Origin: Actinomycetospora lemnae
GTDB lineage: Bacteria; Actinomycetota; Actinomycetes; Mycobacteriales; Pseudonocardiaceae
Assembly (NCBI RefSeq): GCF_028737315.1
Contig: NZ_JAQZAO010000007.1
Location: forward strand, 124,001-188,000
Length of the DNA: 64,000 bases
Direction of reading: 5' to 3'
Shown here: piece by piece, positions 52,278 to 59,853 of the stretch
How positions within the stretch are numbered: the first letter of the stretch is position 1
How the letters are laid out: each line of letters opens with the position of its first letter
The notes under the pieces: model-generated
The model's input: the letters and a program-made list of their open reading frames with translations, nothing else
Database searches by the model: none
What the model was told of the DNA's origin: nothing
Made by a program: the position numbers and the translations under genes

Positions 52278-55145
52278 TCAGCCGGCGCGCGGGGTGCGGG
52301 GCAGGTCGACGACCGTGCCCGGCGTGCGGGCGGGGGTGTCCTCGCCGGCGGGCGCCACGTCGTGCTCGTCGGGGTGGTGGTCGTGCCGATCGTCCCGGTG
52401 CTCGCGGTCGTCGCGGTCGTCGCGGTCGTCGCGGTGGTCGCGGTCGTCCGGTCGCCGGGACGGGGCGAGCGGGACGACCGTGGCCGCGCCGATGCCGTGG
52501 TAGCGCTCCGGGGTGCAGGTGAGCACCACGACCTGCGCCGCACCCTCGGCCGCGGTCGCCGCGGTGAACACGGCGCCGAGGCGGGCGAGGCGCTCGGGGT
52601 CGGTGTGGCCGAGGGCGTCGTCGATGACCACGGGCACCCCGTCGGCGGGGTCCACCAGCGCGGCGCACGCCAGGCGCGCGCACAGGCCGAGCTGCTCCTG
52701 CGCGCCGCTGGACAGCGCGCCGAACGCCACCGTCGTGCCGTGCAGCGTGCGGTGGGTGATGCGGAGGTCCTCGTCGATCTCCAGCGACAGCGACGGCCCG
52801 AACACGATCCGCGCGAGCCGCTCGACCTGCGCGCGGAACGGGGCGACGTAGGACCGGCGGACCCGGTCGCGGTGGCGGGCGAGGGTCTCGTGCAGGCGGC
52901 GCGCCGCGGCGGCCCGGCGGGCGACGGCGTCGTGGTCGCGCACCGCGGCCTCGAGCTCGGTCGCGGCGGCGGCGAGCTGGTCGTGCCAGCCCTCGAGGCC
53001 CGCGGCCTGCAGGCGCCCGGTGGTCTCCGCGTGCTCGCGCTCGAGGCGAGCGGCCTCGGCGGCGAGGCGCTCGTCGACCGCCCGCGCGTTGACCACCCGC
53101 GCCTCGACGGTGTCGGGGTCGTCGTCGGCGAGGGCCGCGGCCAGCGACTCGTGCTCCCGCTCGGCCTCCCGCGCCCGGGCCCGGCGATCCTCCTCGGCGG
53201 CGGCGAGGTCGGCGTCCGGCTCCGCGGCGCGGGCGGCGCGCAGCTCCTCGGCCCGGCGCGCGTGGGCGTGGCGCGCGTCGGCCGCCCGCTCGGCGAGCAC
53301 CGCGGCGCGCGTCTCGGCCCCGCGCACCGCGTCCTCGGCCGCCCGGCACGCCGCCCCCGCCTCGTCGGCCCGGCGCACGGCGTCGTCGGCGGCCACGCGG
53401 GCGGCGTCGGACGCCTGCCGCAGCGCCGCGAGGTCGGCGCCGACGGGCTCGACGGCGGCGGGCTCGGCGATCGAGAACAGGTCGTCGCCCCGTCCGACGC
53501 CGTCGTCCTCGCCCAGCCGCCCCCGCACCGCGTCCTGGGCCTCGCGCAGGGCCGCGGTGCTGCCGTGGCCCGCGAGCTCGCGGTCGCGCGCGGCGCGGTG
53601 TTCCGCGGCGCGCCGGGCTGCCTCGTCGGCGCGGCGGCGGGCGGCGCGGGCGGCCTCGAGGTCGGCGACGCCCAGGTCCGCGCAGCGTTCGTCCAGCGCG
53701 CGGGCGCACGCGCGCACGGCGTCGTCGCGGCCGGCCTCGTCGTGGCCGGGGCGCACGCGCACGTCGAGCACCCCGGGCACCGACACCGCCCGCGACCCCG
53801 CCACCGGCAGGTTCTGCGTCCGGCCGGGCGCGAGCGTCACCGGCTCGCCGTCGACGACGACCGTCAGCTCGGCCGGCGCGATCAGCTCGACCCGCGTGGC
53901 GGCGGCATCACGCGCGGCCTCGGCGCGCAGGAGGTCGCGGGCCAGGTCCTCGAGCGCGTCGAGGTCGTCGGGGCCGACGGTGGCGGTCGCGAGCACGCGC
54001 TCGGCCGCGGCGAGCCCGGACTCGGCCTCCTCGACCCGGCGCAGGCGCTCGGCGAGGTCGGCGAGCTCCGCGCGGTCGCGGGCGGCGGACACGGCCCGGG
54101 CGGTGTCGTCGGCGGCCCGGCGCGCGGCCGCCGCCTCCCCGCGAGCCGCGGTGTCGGCGGCGCGCAGGACGTCGCGTTCCTCGCGGGCCGCGACGTGCTC
54201 GGCGTCGTGGGCGTCGCGGGCCTCCTCGGCGCGCTCGACCACCGCGGCGTCGGCCTCGACCGCGGCGACCAGCGCGTCGCGGGCCTCCCGCCGCTCGCGG
54301 GCGGTCTCCGCGCGCTCGCGCGCCAGCACCGCGCGGCCGCGCGCCGTCTCGACCTCCCGCAGCCGCGACTGCAGCCCCGCCCAGCGGTCCTCGAGCTCGG
54401 CGACCTGGGCGGCGTGGGCGAGGCGGCGGCTGCGGACGCCCGCGGCGTCGGCGTCGAGCCGGTCGCGGGCCGCCACGTCGCGCTCCACCGCCTCCAGCGC
54501 GGCCCGGCAGCGCTCGTGCTCGGTCTCGGCGTCGGCGAGGCGCACCTCGGCGGCTCGGAGCTCGCCGGTGGCCCGGCCGCTGGGTGTGCGGTAGCGGCGC
54601 AGCTCCTCGACCGCGCGCTCGACGAGTCCGTCGTCGGCGGTGGGGTCGGGGCGCGCGGCCCCCGAGGCGGCGCGGTCGAGCGCGCGGGTCAGGGCGTCCT
54701 GGCCGCCGAGGTCGGCCTGGCCGACGGCGGTGTGCTGTTCGACGCGCAGCCCGCGCCAGAGCACGCGGTCCATCGTCTCGTCGAGGATCGCCGTCACGCG
54801 GGCGTGCGCGTCCGCGCCGGTGAGCTGCTCGCGGGCGGGCTCGAGGACGTGCAGCTCGGTGCGTGGGCGGCGCAGCCAGCGCTTGCGGTAGACGAAGCGG
54901 TAGGGGCCGGTCGACACCTCGGCCTCGACCTCGGGCCCGGCGTCGACCCCGGCCGGTTGCGCGGCGCGGATGTCGGCACGGCGCGAGGAGTCGGCGGCGT
55001 CGAAGAGCAGGTCGAGCGCGGCCACCGTGGAGGTCTTGCCCACCTCGTTGTCGCCCTGCAGCACGGTGACCCCGCGCTCGGCGAGCGCCACCTCGCGGTC
55101 GTGCACGCCGCGGAAGTCGCGCAGGCGGATACGGTGCAGCCTCAT
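52278..55145 (-). CDS. YhaN/SbcC-like AAA ATPase with long coiled coils
   Basis: 955 aa; the ATG overlaps the nuclease gene as ATGA. It has an SMC/Rad50-like architecture: N-terminal Walker A GDNEVGKTST (about residues 32-41), long Ala/Glu/Arg coiled coils (about 170-760), then signature LSSGAQEQLGLCARLACAAL and Walker B PVVIDDALGHTD. With the adjacent SbcD-like nuclease it should form a DNA-end-processing complex. The last 60 residues are an Asp/Arg/His tail encoded partly by a 9-bp tandem repeat. Actinobacterial length, apparently intact. Confidence 0.9.
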   Translation of the reverse strand: MRLHRIRLRDFRGVHDREVALAERGVTVLQGDNEVGKTSTVAALDLLFDAADSSRRADIRAAQPAGVDAGPEVEAEVSTGPYRFVYRKRWLRRPRTELHVLEPAREQLTGADAHARVTAILDETMDRVLWRGLRVEQHTAVGQADLGGQDALTRALDRAASGAARPDPTADDGLVERAVEELRRYRTPSGRATGELRAAEVRLADAETEHERCRAALEAVERDVAARDRLDADAAGVRSRRLAHAAQVAELEDRWAGLQSRLREVETARGRAVLARERAETARERREARDALVAAVEADAAVVERAEEARDAHDAEHVAAREERDVLRAADTAARGEAAAARRAADDTARAVSAARDRAELADLAERLRRVEEAESGLAAAERVLATATVGPDDLDALEDLARDLLRAEAARDAAATRVELIAPAELTVVVDGEPVTLAPGRTQNLPVAGSRAVSVPGVLDVRVRPGHDEAGRDDAVRACARALDERCADLGVADLEAARAARRRADEAARRAAEHRAARDRELAGHGSTAALREAQDAVRGRLGEDDGVGRGDDLFSIAEPAAVEPVGADLAALRQASDAARVAADDAVRRADEAGAACRAAEDAVRGAETRAAVLAERAADARHAHARRAEELRAARAAEPDADLAAAEEDRRARAREAEREHESLAAALADDDPDTVEARVVNARAVDERLAAEAARLEREHAETTGRLQAAGLEGWHDQLAAAATELEAAVRDHDAVARRAAAARRLHETLARHRDRVRRSYVAPFRAQVERLARIVFGPSLSLEIDEDLRITHRTLHGTTVAFGALSSGAQEQLGLCARLACAALVDPADGVPVVIDDALGHTDPERLARLGAVFTAATAAEGAAQVVVLTCTPERYHGIGAATVVPLAPSRRPDDRDHRDDRDDRDDREHRDDRHDHHPDEHDVAPAGEDTPARTPGTVVDLPRTPRAG
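52395..52450. repeat. 9-bp minisatellite encoding the RDD-type tail
   Basis: About five units of GCGGTCGTC (with variants) run in tandem. On the minus strand they encode RDDRDDRDDRE. The copy number may vary between strains. Confidence 0.7.
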
Positions 55146-56302
55146 CGCGGGCTCCCGACCAGCCGGTGGAGCAGGCGCAGGGCGTCGCGGGCCTCGGCGT
55201 CGTCGCGGCGGGCGGCGGCGAACAGGTCGGTGGCGGCGTCACGGGCGAAGCCGTGCAGCGCGAGGTCGTCGAGGTCGGCGTCGTCGGGGACCGTCGCGAG
55301 GTCGGAGTGCTGCTCGAGGACCTCGACCGCGGCGAAGGCGTGGCCGTGGGCGGCGAGCAGGTCGTCGAGCCGGCTGCGCTGGCGCAGCGACAGCGTGCCG
55401 ACCAGGGCGAGCCGCACCGCCGTGCGCTCCTTGTCGAGTAGCGCGGCGAGCCGGGCGTCGAGCGCGTCGAGGTCGTCGTCGCCGTCGAGGCCCGCGTCGT
55501 GGCGCACGAAGCGCCACCTCCCGACCGTCTCCACCGAGACCCGCGCGGCGTGCTCGTCGAGGTCGACGACCAGGACGTGGCCCGGATCGACCTCGTCGAA
55601 GTCGGTGACCTCGGGCGTCCCGGGGTGGCGGATGCGGTCGTCGACGGCGTCGGCCCAGGTGGAGTGCCGGTCGCCGAGCGCCACGTAGTGCACCCGCCCG
55701 TCGGCCAGCGCCGCGAGCACCCCGTCGCGGCGGATGCGGGCGGGCTCGTCGTCATCGGGGTCGAGCACGTCGAGCTCGCCGTGCCCGGCCAGCACCCGCA
55801 GCGTGCCCGGTGGCGCGGGGTCGAGGGCCGCGAGCTGCTCGCCGACGAGGTCGGTCAGCGGGTGCTTGGACCGCCACGGCGCGGCGACGACCTCGACGCC
55901 CGGCGCGACCTCGTGCACGCCGGGGGTGTCGAGCACCGTGATGTGCGGCGGGCAGCGGCGCACGAAGTCGGGCCGGCGCAGGACGCAGGCGGCGTCGGCG
56001 GGGTCGTGGTTGCCGGGCAGGAGCAGTACCGGCGTGCGGAACGAGGCGAGCGCCTCGCAGGCGCGGGCGACGACGTCGGGACCCACGAGGTTGGACTCGA
56101 AGACATCGCCGCAGACGAGCACGAAGGCGGCGTCCCGCTCGTCGGCGAGGCGCCCGAGCGTGGACACGGCGTCGAGGCGGGCCTGGGCGAAGCGGGCCTG
56201 GGCCTCGCCGGTGAGCCCGCCCGCAGCCTCCTTCGGCGGGCGGGCCCCGAGGACCCGTCGCGTCATGCCGAGCTGCCAGTCGGCGGTGTGCACGAACCGC
56301 AC
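55142..56302 (-). CDS. SbcD/Mre11-like DNA repair exonuclease
   Basis: 386 aa, ATG start. It is a calcineurin-like nuclease: FVHTADWQLGM, LVCGDVFESN, LLPGNHDPADA, AGHGELD and VHYVALGDRHSTW. The usual last GHxH is replaced by GDRHS, which also appears in actinobacterial relatives. It is the nuclease partner of the YhaN/SbcC-like ATPase in a two-gene operon. Likely role: processing of DNA ends or hairpins. Confidence 0.9.
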   Translation of the reverse strand: MRFVHTADWQLGMTRRVLGARPPKEAAGGLTGEAQARFAQARLDAVSTLGRLADERDAAFVLVCGDVFESNLVGPDVVARACEALASFRTPVLLLPGNHDPADAACVLRRPDFVRRCPPHITVLDTPGVHEVAPGVEVVAAPWRSKHPLTDLVGEQLAALDPAPPGTLRVLAGHGELDVLDPDDDEPARIRRDGVLAALADGRVHYVALGDRHSTWADAVDDRIRHPGTPEVTDFDEVDPGHVLVVDLDEHAARVSVETVGRWRFVRHDAGLDGDDDLDALDARLAALLDKERTAVRLALVGTLSLRQRSRLDDLLAAHGHAFAAVEVLEQHSDLATVPDDADLDDLALHGFARDAATDLFAAARRDDAEARDALRLLHRLVGSPR

Positions 56303-56445
56303 GCCTGCTCCCTCCGCTGCTCGACCCCTGACCGTAGAACGACGCCACGGCCCGGACGGGCACCGACACGCACCCGATCCGGCACAGGGTTCGACGCAGC
56401 CGCCGCTCCCGCGGTTCCGTGTTTCTCGGGCGGGATCGAGCGGGT

Positions 56446-56485
56446 GGGTTTCCTGGCGTTCAGTGACAGCGTGGACGCCAGGCTG
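56446..56485 (+). repeat. Hairpin repeat, copy 2
   Basis: TTTCCTGGCGT and ACGCCAGGCTG flank TCAGTGACAGCGTGG. CCTGGCGT pairs with ACGCCAGG. It is closely similar to the copy at 25552-25593, in the opposite orientation. It lies in the gap between the nuclease and phoD. Confidence 0.65.
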
Positions 56486-56517
56486 GCAACCCCAGCCGCC
56501 CAGGTCAGGTCCGGTGG

Positions 56518-56539
56518 GGTCAGGTCAGGTCAGGTCAGG
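56518..56539. repeat. GGTCA pentanucleotide microsatellite over the phoD stop
   Basis: Four tandem GGTCA units plus GG cover the phoD 3' end. On the minus strand they read LT-stop. Gain or loss of a unit would shift the frame and change the C-terminus. Confidence 0.75.
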
Positions 56540-58176
56540 GGGAGCTCGGCGACGGCCTCGAGCCCGCCGCGGCTGCCCGAGCGTTCGACGCGGACGCGCG
56601 CGTCGCGGCCGCTGACCTCGAGCGTCGACACGGCGTTGCCGAACCACGGCCCGCCGATCGTCGACCAGGACAGCGGCAGGTCCCCGATCCCCGCCGCCCG
56701 CGCGACGCGGCCCAGGGCGTTGGTCAGGCCCCGCCACCAGCCGAGCGCGAACACGTACTCCATGAACCACGGGACGCCGTTGCGGACCGGCGAGCAGGTC
56801 AGCTGGTAGACCCGCGAGCGGGTGGGGGAGGGGTAGCGGGCCTCGGCGGCGTAGCTGTGGTGGACGTCCCCGGAGAGCACGCACACCGTCGCCGGTGCCG
56901 ACGGGCCCGAGGCCACCCCGCGGACGAGGTCGGCGAGCCTGTCGAACGAGGCGCGGAAGGCCGGCCAGTGCTCGAGGTCGACGGCCTGCCGCACGGTCTC
57001 GGCGAGCTTGCTGCCCCGCGACGCGGCCCACTCGTCGAGCGACTGGACGTGGCTGACGGCCGGCGGCATCAGCCACGGGATCGACGAGCCGAGCAGCAGG
57101 TGGTCGACCTCCTCGTCCGGCGACGACGCGTTCTCCTCGATCCAGGCGAACGAGTGGTCGTTGATCATCAGCCGGTTCTCGGCGTTGAGCACCCGGGCGC
57201 AGCGCGAGTCGACCATCAGCAGCCGGGTGCGCCCCAGGTCCCAGCGGTAGCTCCAGCGCACGCCGGTGGGCTCGCCGACCTCGGCGTCGGCGCGGGCGGC
57301 GAAGTCGGCGAGCATCGCGAACACGTCGCCGTCGGCCTCGAGGACCTTGCGGTAGAGCGGGTCGGCGTCACGCGACTCCGGGTCGAGGTTGCCGAGGTGC
57401 TGGTAGACCCAGTACGACGCGAGCCCGGCCCGGATGCGCTGCGGCCACCACGGCTTCGCCGCCATCTGCTCGCGCCAGGTCTGCGAGGTGTTCCAGTCGT
57501 CGCGGACGTCGTGGTCGTCGAAGATCATCGCCGTCGGCACCGTCGAGAGCAGCCAGCGCAGCTCCCGGTCGGTCCACGACTCGCTGTAGAGGTGGGCGTA
57601 CTCGCCGTAGTTCGCGATCTCCAGGCCAGGCCCGTCCTCGGCATCGGGGTCGCGGTTCGCCCGGATCCAGCGCTCGGTGCGCGGGGTGATCTCGTCGGCG
57701 TAGACCTGGTCGCCGAGCAGGCACAGGGCGTCGGGCAGGACCGTCGCCGGGTCGTCGGCGGCGGTGACCTCGTCCATCAGCCGCGTCGCGAACGCGTCGA
57801 GCGCGTCGATGCCGAGCGAGGCCTCGAGCTCGGGGTCGTCCGTCGGCGGGTAGCGGCAGGAGCCGAAGACGAACCGCAGGCGCCCGGTCTCGGGCTCGTC
57901 GGTGCGCTCGCGGCGCGTGCGCAGATAGCTCGGCGGCGTCGACGTGCCCTCGATGGGCCACACGAGCTCGCCGTCGAGGCGCACCTCGTAGGGCCGGACG
58001 GTCCCGGGCTCGAGGCCGTCGACGACGACGAGCGCGTAGTGCTGCCCGCAGACCTGGAAGGTCGGGGCGGACGCGCCGAGCACCTCGACCGTGCAGCGCT
58101 CGCTCGTCTCGACCCAGATCGTGGCGGTGGTGGTGCCGACGTGGCGCAGCACGGGGCCCAGCTCGAGGGACGTCAC
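56530..58176 (-). CDS. PhoD-like alkaline phosphatase/phosphodiesterase
   Basis: 548 aa, GTG start. An N-terminal Fn3-like domain (TATIWVETSERCTVEVLG) is followed by the PhoD metallophosphatase: FGSCRYPP, LCLLGDQVYADEI, MIFDDHDVRDDWN, LLLGSSIPW and VCVLSGDVHHSYAAEARY. No export signal is seen, unlike classical PhoD; it may be a cytoplasmic member. It could hydrolyse phosphate esters or teichoic-type diesters. The gene ends within a GGTCA microsatellite. Confidence 0.88.
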   Translation of the reverse strand: MTSLELGPVLRHVGTTTATIWVETSERCTVEVLGASAPTFQVCGQHYALVVVDGLEPGTVRPYEVRLDGELVWPIEGTSTPPSYLRTRRERTDEPETGRLRFVFGSCRYPPTDDPELEASLGIDALDAFATRLMDEVTAADDPATVLPDALCLLGDQVYADEITPRTERWIRANRDPDAEDGPGLEIANYGEYAHLYSESWTDRELRWLLSTVPTAMIFDDHDVRDDWNTSQTWREQMAAKPWWPQRIRAGLASYWVYQHLGNLDPESRDADPLYRKVLEADGDVFAMLADFAARADAEVGEPTGVRWSYRWDLGRTRLLMVDSRCARVLNAENRLMINDHSFAWIEENASSPDEEVDHLLLGSSIPWLMPPAVSHVQSLDEWAASRGSKLAETVRQAVDLEHWPAFRASFDRLADLVRGVASGPSAPATVCVLSGDVHHSYAAEARYPSPTRSRVYQLTCSPVRNGVPWFMEYVFALGWWRGLTNALGRVARAAGIGDLPLSWSTIGGPWFGNAVSTLEVSGRDARVRVERSGSRGGLEAVAELPLT

Positions 58177-58229
58177 CCGCCCTGCCTACACCGGGCGCCC
58201 GTCCGCGGCCACGTGACGACGCGCCGCGA

Positions 58230-58928
58230 TCAGTCCGAACGGTGGGTCAGCTGCTCCAGGCGGCTCTGGACCTGGTCGAGGCGCGCCTGCAGCAGAGCCA
58301 CCTCGGCGCTGAGCAGCGGCACGAGCGTGGCCTCGTCGACCTCCCCGCCGACCCCCGCGAGCGGGGCGAGGCCGTCCTCGGTGGTGTCCTCGGCCTGCAC
58401 CGGCACGTGTCCCAGCAGCACCCCGAACGCCTCCGGGGTCAGCACGGGACGCGGCCCCGCGCACAGCCCGCACACCGGGTGCAGGCGTCGCCAGCCGACG
58501 ATCCCGGGCCCGCCGTCGGCGAGCGCCGTCGCGGCCCGGCCGCAGCCGCAGCGACCCAGCTGGACCGACCGGATCGTCTGGCGCGCATAGCGCAGGCCCA
58601 GCTCGTAGCGCACGAAGCGGCCCGACGCCGCGATCTCGAGCAGCACGCAGTGCTGGTACTGCGGGTCGCACGCGAGGTCCCGGGCGTCGTCACGCGCGTG
58701 GAAGCAGTAGAAGCCGCAGTCGCACCACGACGACGGGCAGCGGTGCCGCGGGCTCTGGATGCACACGGCGTCGGCGACCGCGCCGTAGACCTGCGAGCGG
58801 CCCAGCGCGACGCCGTTGAAGCCCCCGCGGCGCGAGTCCGCGGAGATCATCGGGTACGCGATCTTGTACCCCGTGAGCGGGCCCTCCGGCCGGTGCCTAG
58901 CGATCGACCAGCTGCTCGGCCGGCTCAC
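58230..58928 (-). CDS. Cysteine-rich conserved actinobacterial protein of unknown function
   Basis: 232 aa from GTG 58928, which overlaps the small upstream frame; ATG 58851 is an alternative start. The core EGPLTGYKIAYPMISADSRR is followed by CIQSPRHRCPSSWCDCGFYCFH, then CDPQYQHC, LGRCGCGRAA and HPVCGLCAGP. About 12 Cys in pairs suggest one or more metal or cluster sites. A C-terminal coiled coil (LLQARLDQVQSRLEQL) may dimerise it. I recognise it as widespread in actinobacteria but not its function. Confidence 0.72.
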   Translation of the reverse strand: MSRPSSWSIARHRPEGPLTGYKIAYPMISADSRRGGFNGVALGRSQVYGAVADAVCIQSPRHRCPSSWCDCGFYCFHARDDARDLACDPQYQHCVLLEIAASGRFVRYELGLRYARQTIRSVQLGRCGCGRAATALADGGPGIVGWRRLHPVCGLCAGPRPVLTPEAFGVLLGHVPVQAEDTTEDGLAPLAGVGGEVDEATLVPLLSAEVALLQARLDQVQSRLEQLTHRSD

Positions 58929-59034
58929 GCTGATCCGTGTCCTCGAGGACCTCCTCGGCCGCGGGCGCCTCGGGCGCTGCGGGGGCGGGCGGGTCCTCGG
59001 CGATGCCGGCGGAGAGTCGACGTCCCAGGCGCAT
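58897..59034 (-). CDS. Small acidic protein upstream of the Cys-rich gene
   Basis: 45 aa from ATG 59034 with GGAGG 6 bases upstream. The sequence MRLGRRLSAGIAEDPPAPAA continues as an acidic Pro/Ala stretch and ends QREPAEQLVDR. Its 3' end overlaps the likely start of the Cys-rich gene by 32 bases, suggesting translational coupling. No family is recognised. The good ribosome site is the main support. Confidence 0.45.
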   Translation of the reverse strand: MRLGRRLSAGIAEDPPAPAAPEAPAAEEVLEDTDQREPAEQLVDR

Positions 59035-59129
59035 GGCGGCCTCCGAGTGTCCGGGGTGACGTGCCACCAGCGTCGTCGGCGAACCCCGCGATGTCCAGGG
59101 TTGTCGGAGGTTCGCGCATCCCCACGCGC

Positions 59130-59163
59130 CGAGGGCCCGGGTCGATCCCGACCCGGGCCCTCG
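59130..59163. terminator. Perfect 15-bp hairpin terminator
   Basis: CGAGGGCCCGGGTCG and CGACCCGGGCCCTCG pair perfectly around a 4-base ATCC loop. It lies between the small secreted protein gene's 3' end and the upstream edge of the Cys-rich operon, both on the minus strand. It most likely terminates the secreted-protein transcript. Confidence 0.85.
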
Positions 59164-59247
59164 CGGAAGCTGCTGTGGGGAGCGGCTCTCTACTGCGTCA
59201 CTGCTGGTCGTGCTGCCCGACGTGGTGTCGGGTGATCACTCGGCCGA

Positions 59248-59439
59248 TCACTCGGCGGCGGCGAGGCCCAGGGCGTCCAGGGCGGCGCCGACCTCGGCCT
59301 CGGTGGCCGCGACGTCCTTGTCGAGCTGGTGCGCGTACGGCGCCAGCTCGGCCGCGTTGGCCGCGGGAGCCGCGACGCCGGTGACGGCGGCGGGGACGGC
59401 GACGGCGGCGAACGCGAGGCGCATCGTGCTCTTCTTCAT
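59248..59439 (-). CDS. Small secreted protein
   Basis: 63 aa from ATG 59439 with GGAAGGA upstream. A clear signal peptide MKKSTMRLAFAAVAVPAAVT ends at about AAPAANA-AE. The mature part of about 33 residues is acidic: ELAPYAHQLDKDVAATEAEV, then GAALDALGLAAAE. No family is recognised. It has its own hairpin in the leader (59458-59474) and its own terminator (59130-59163), so it is a separate transcription unit. Confidence 0.75.
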   Translation of the reverse strand: MKKSTMRLAFAAVAVPAAVTGVAAPAANAAELAPYAHQLDKDVAATEAEVGAALDALGLAAAE

Positions 59440-59457
59440 GGGAGTCCTTCCCGATCA

Positions 59458-59474
59458 GGACGGTGTGACCGTCC
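59458..59474 (-). promoter_or_regulatory. Leader hairpin before the small secreted protein
   Basis: GGACGGT and ACCGTCC form a perfect 7-bp stem with a 3-base loop, 19 bases upstream of the ATG. It could be an operator or an RNA stem near the ribosome site. Confidence 0.4.
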
Positions 59475-59773
59475 GGGTCCGGCTGACCCGAACGGCCGAA
59501 CCATCGCGGGCCTCCGGCGTCCGGTTCAAGCCAGAACGGCCCATTCCGGGACTCGGTAACGAGATCATCACGCGGGCTGTGACGGCTCGGCTGCGCCGCG
59601 CGACCGAACGCCCATGTCCAGGGCCTTCCGGGTGGTCCTCGCGAGGATCTCGGGAAGATCACGTCGACGTCACGGGGGTTCACGTCGATGAAACGTCGTG
59701 CGGGCTCGCCGGGGCCCTGCGCGGGGTGTCGTACGCTCGCCCCGCCGTGCCCGCACCGGCGCGCGGCACCCGG
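59475..59773. other. Non-coding stretch upstream of the tRNA
   Basis: About 300 bp with no supported gene. It includes the promoter region for the tRNA, with GTACGCT near 59731. A run of TCACGTCGA-like words lies at 59658-59690 (twice, plus TCGACGTCACG). Confidence 0.4.
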
Positions 59774-59848
59774 GGGGCAGTAGCTCAGCTGGTCAGAGCA
59801 GCGGACTCATAATCCGTCAGGTCGTCGGTTCGAGCCCGACCTGCCCCA
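59774..59848 (+). tRNA. tRNA-Met (CAT), elongator type
   Basis: 75 nt: acceptor GGGGCAG pairs with CTGCCCC. The D-arm is AGCTCAGCTGGTCAGAGC, the anticodon loop is CTCATAA (anticodon CAT), and the T-arm is GTCGGTTCGAGCCCGAC. A is the discriminator; CCA is not encoded. An Ile2 tRNA (CAT read after lysidine modification) cannot be excluded. Confidence 0.9.
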
Positions 59849-59853
59849 CCCGC

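Noticed and set aside
52395-52450. CRISPR-like repeat array
   Set aside because: The units are 9 bp, contiguous and in frame with a protein; there are no spacers.
52362-55688. A 1108-codon open frame on the plus strand opposite the YhaN-like ATPase
   Set aside because: It mirrors the coiled-coil coding strand. The opposite strand has intact Walker A, signature and Walker B motifs, so the plus frame is a by-product of high GC.
58177-58229. Promoter or leader region with CACGTGACGACGCG similar to the leader-peptide DNA at 12270
   Set aside because: The similarity is limited to a short GC-rich word and does not extend to the peptide motif.
58186-58250. A fourth leader peptide reading LIAARRHVAADGRPV on the minus strand
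   Set aside because: It resembles RRHVDL but lacks the Asp-Leu core and any Cys, lies across the end of the Cys-rich gene, and precedes a phosphatase rather than a sulfur gene.
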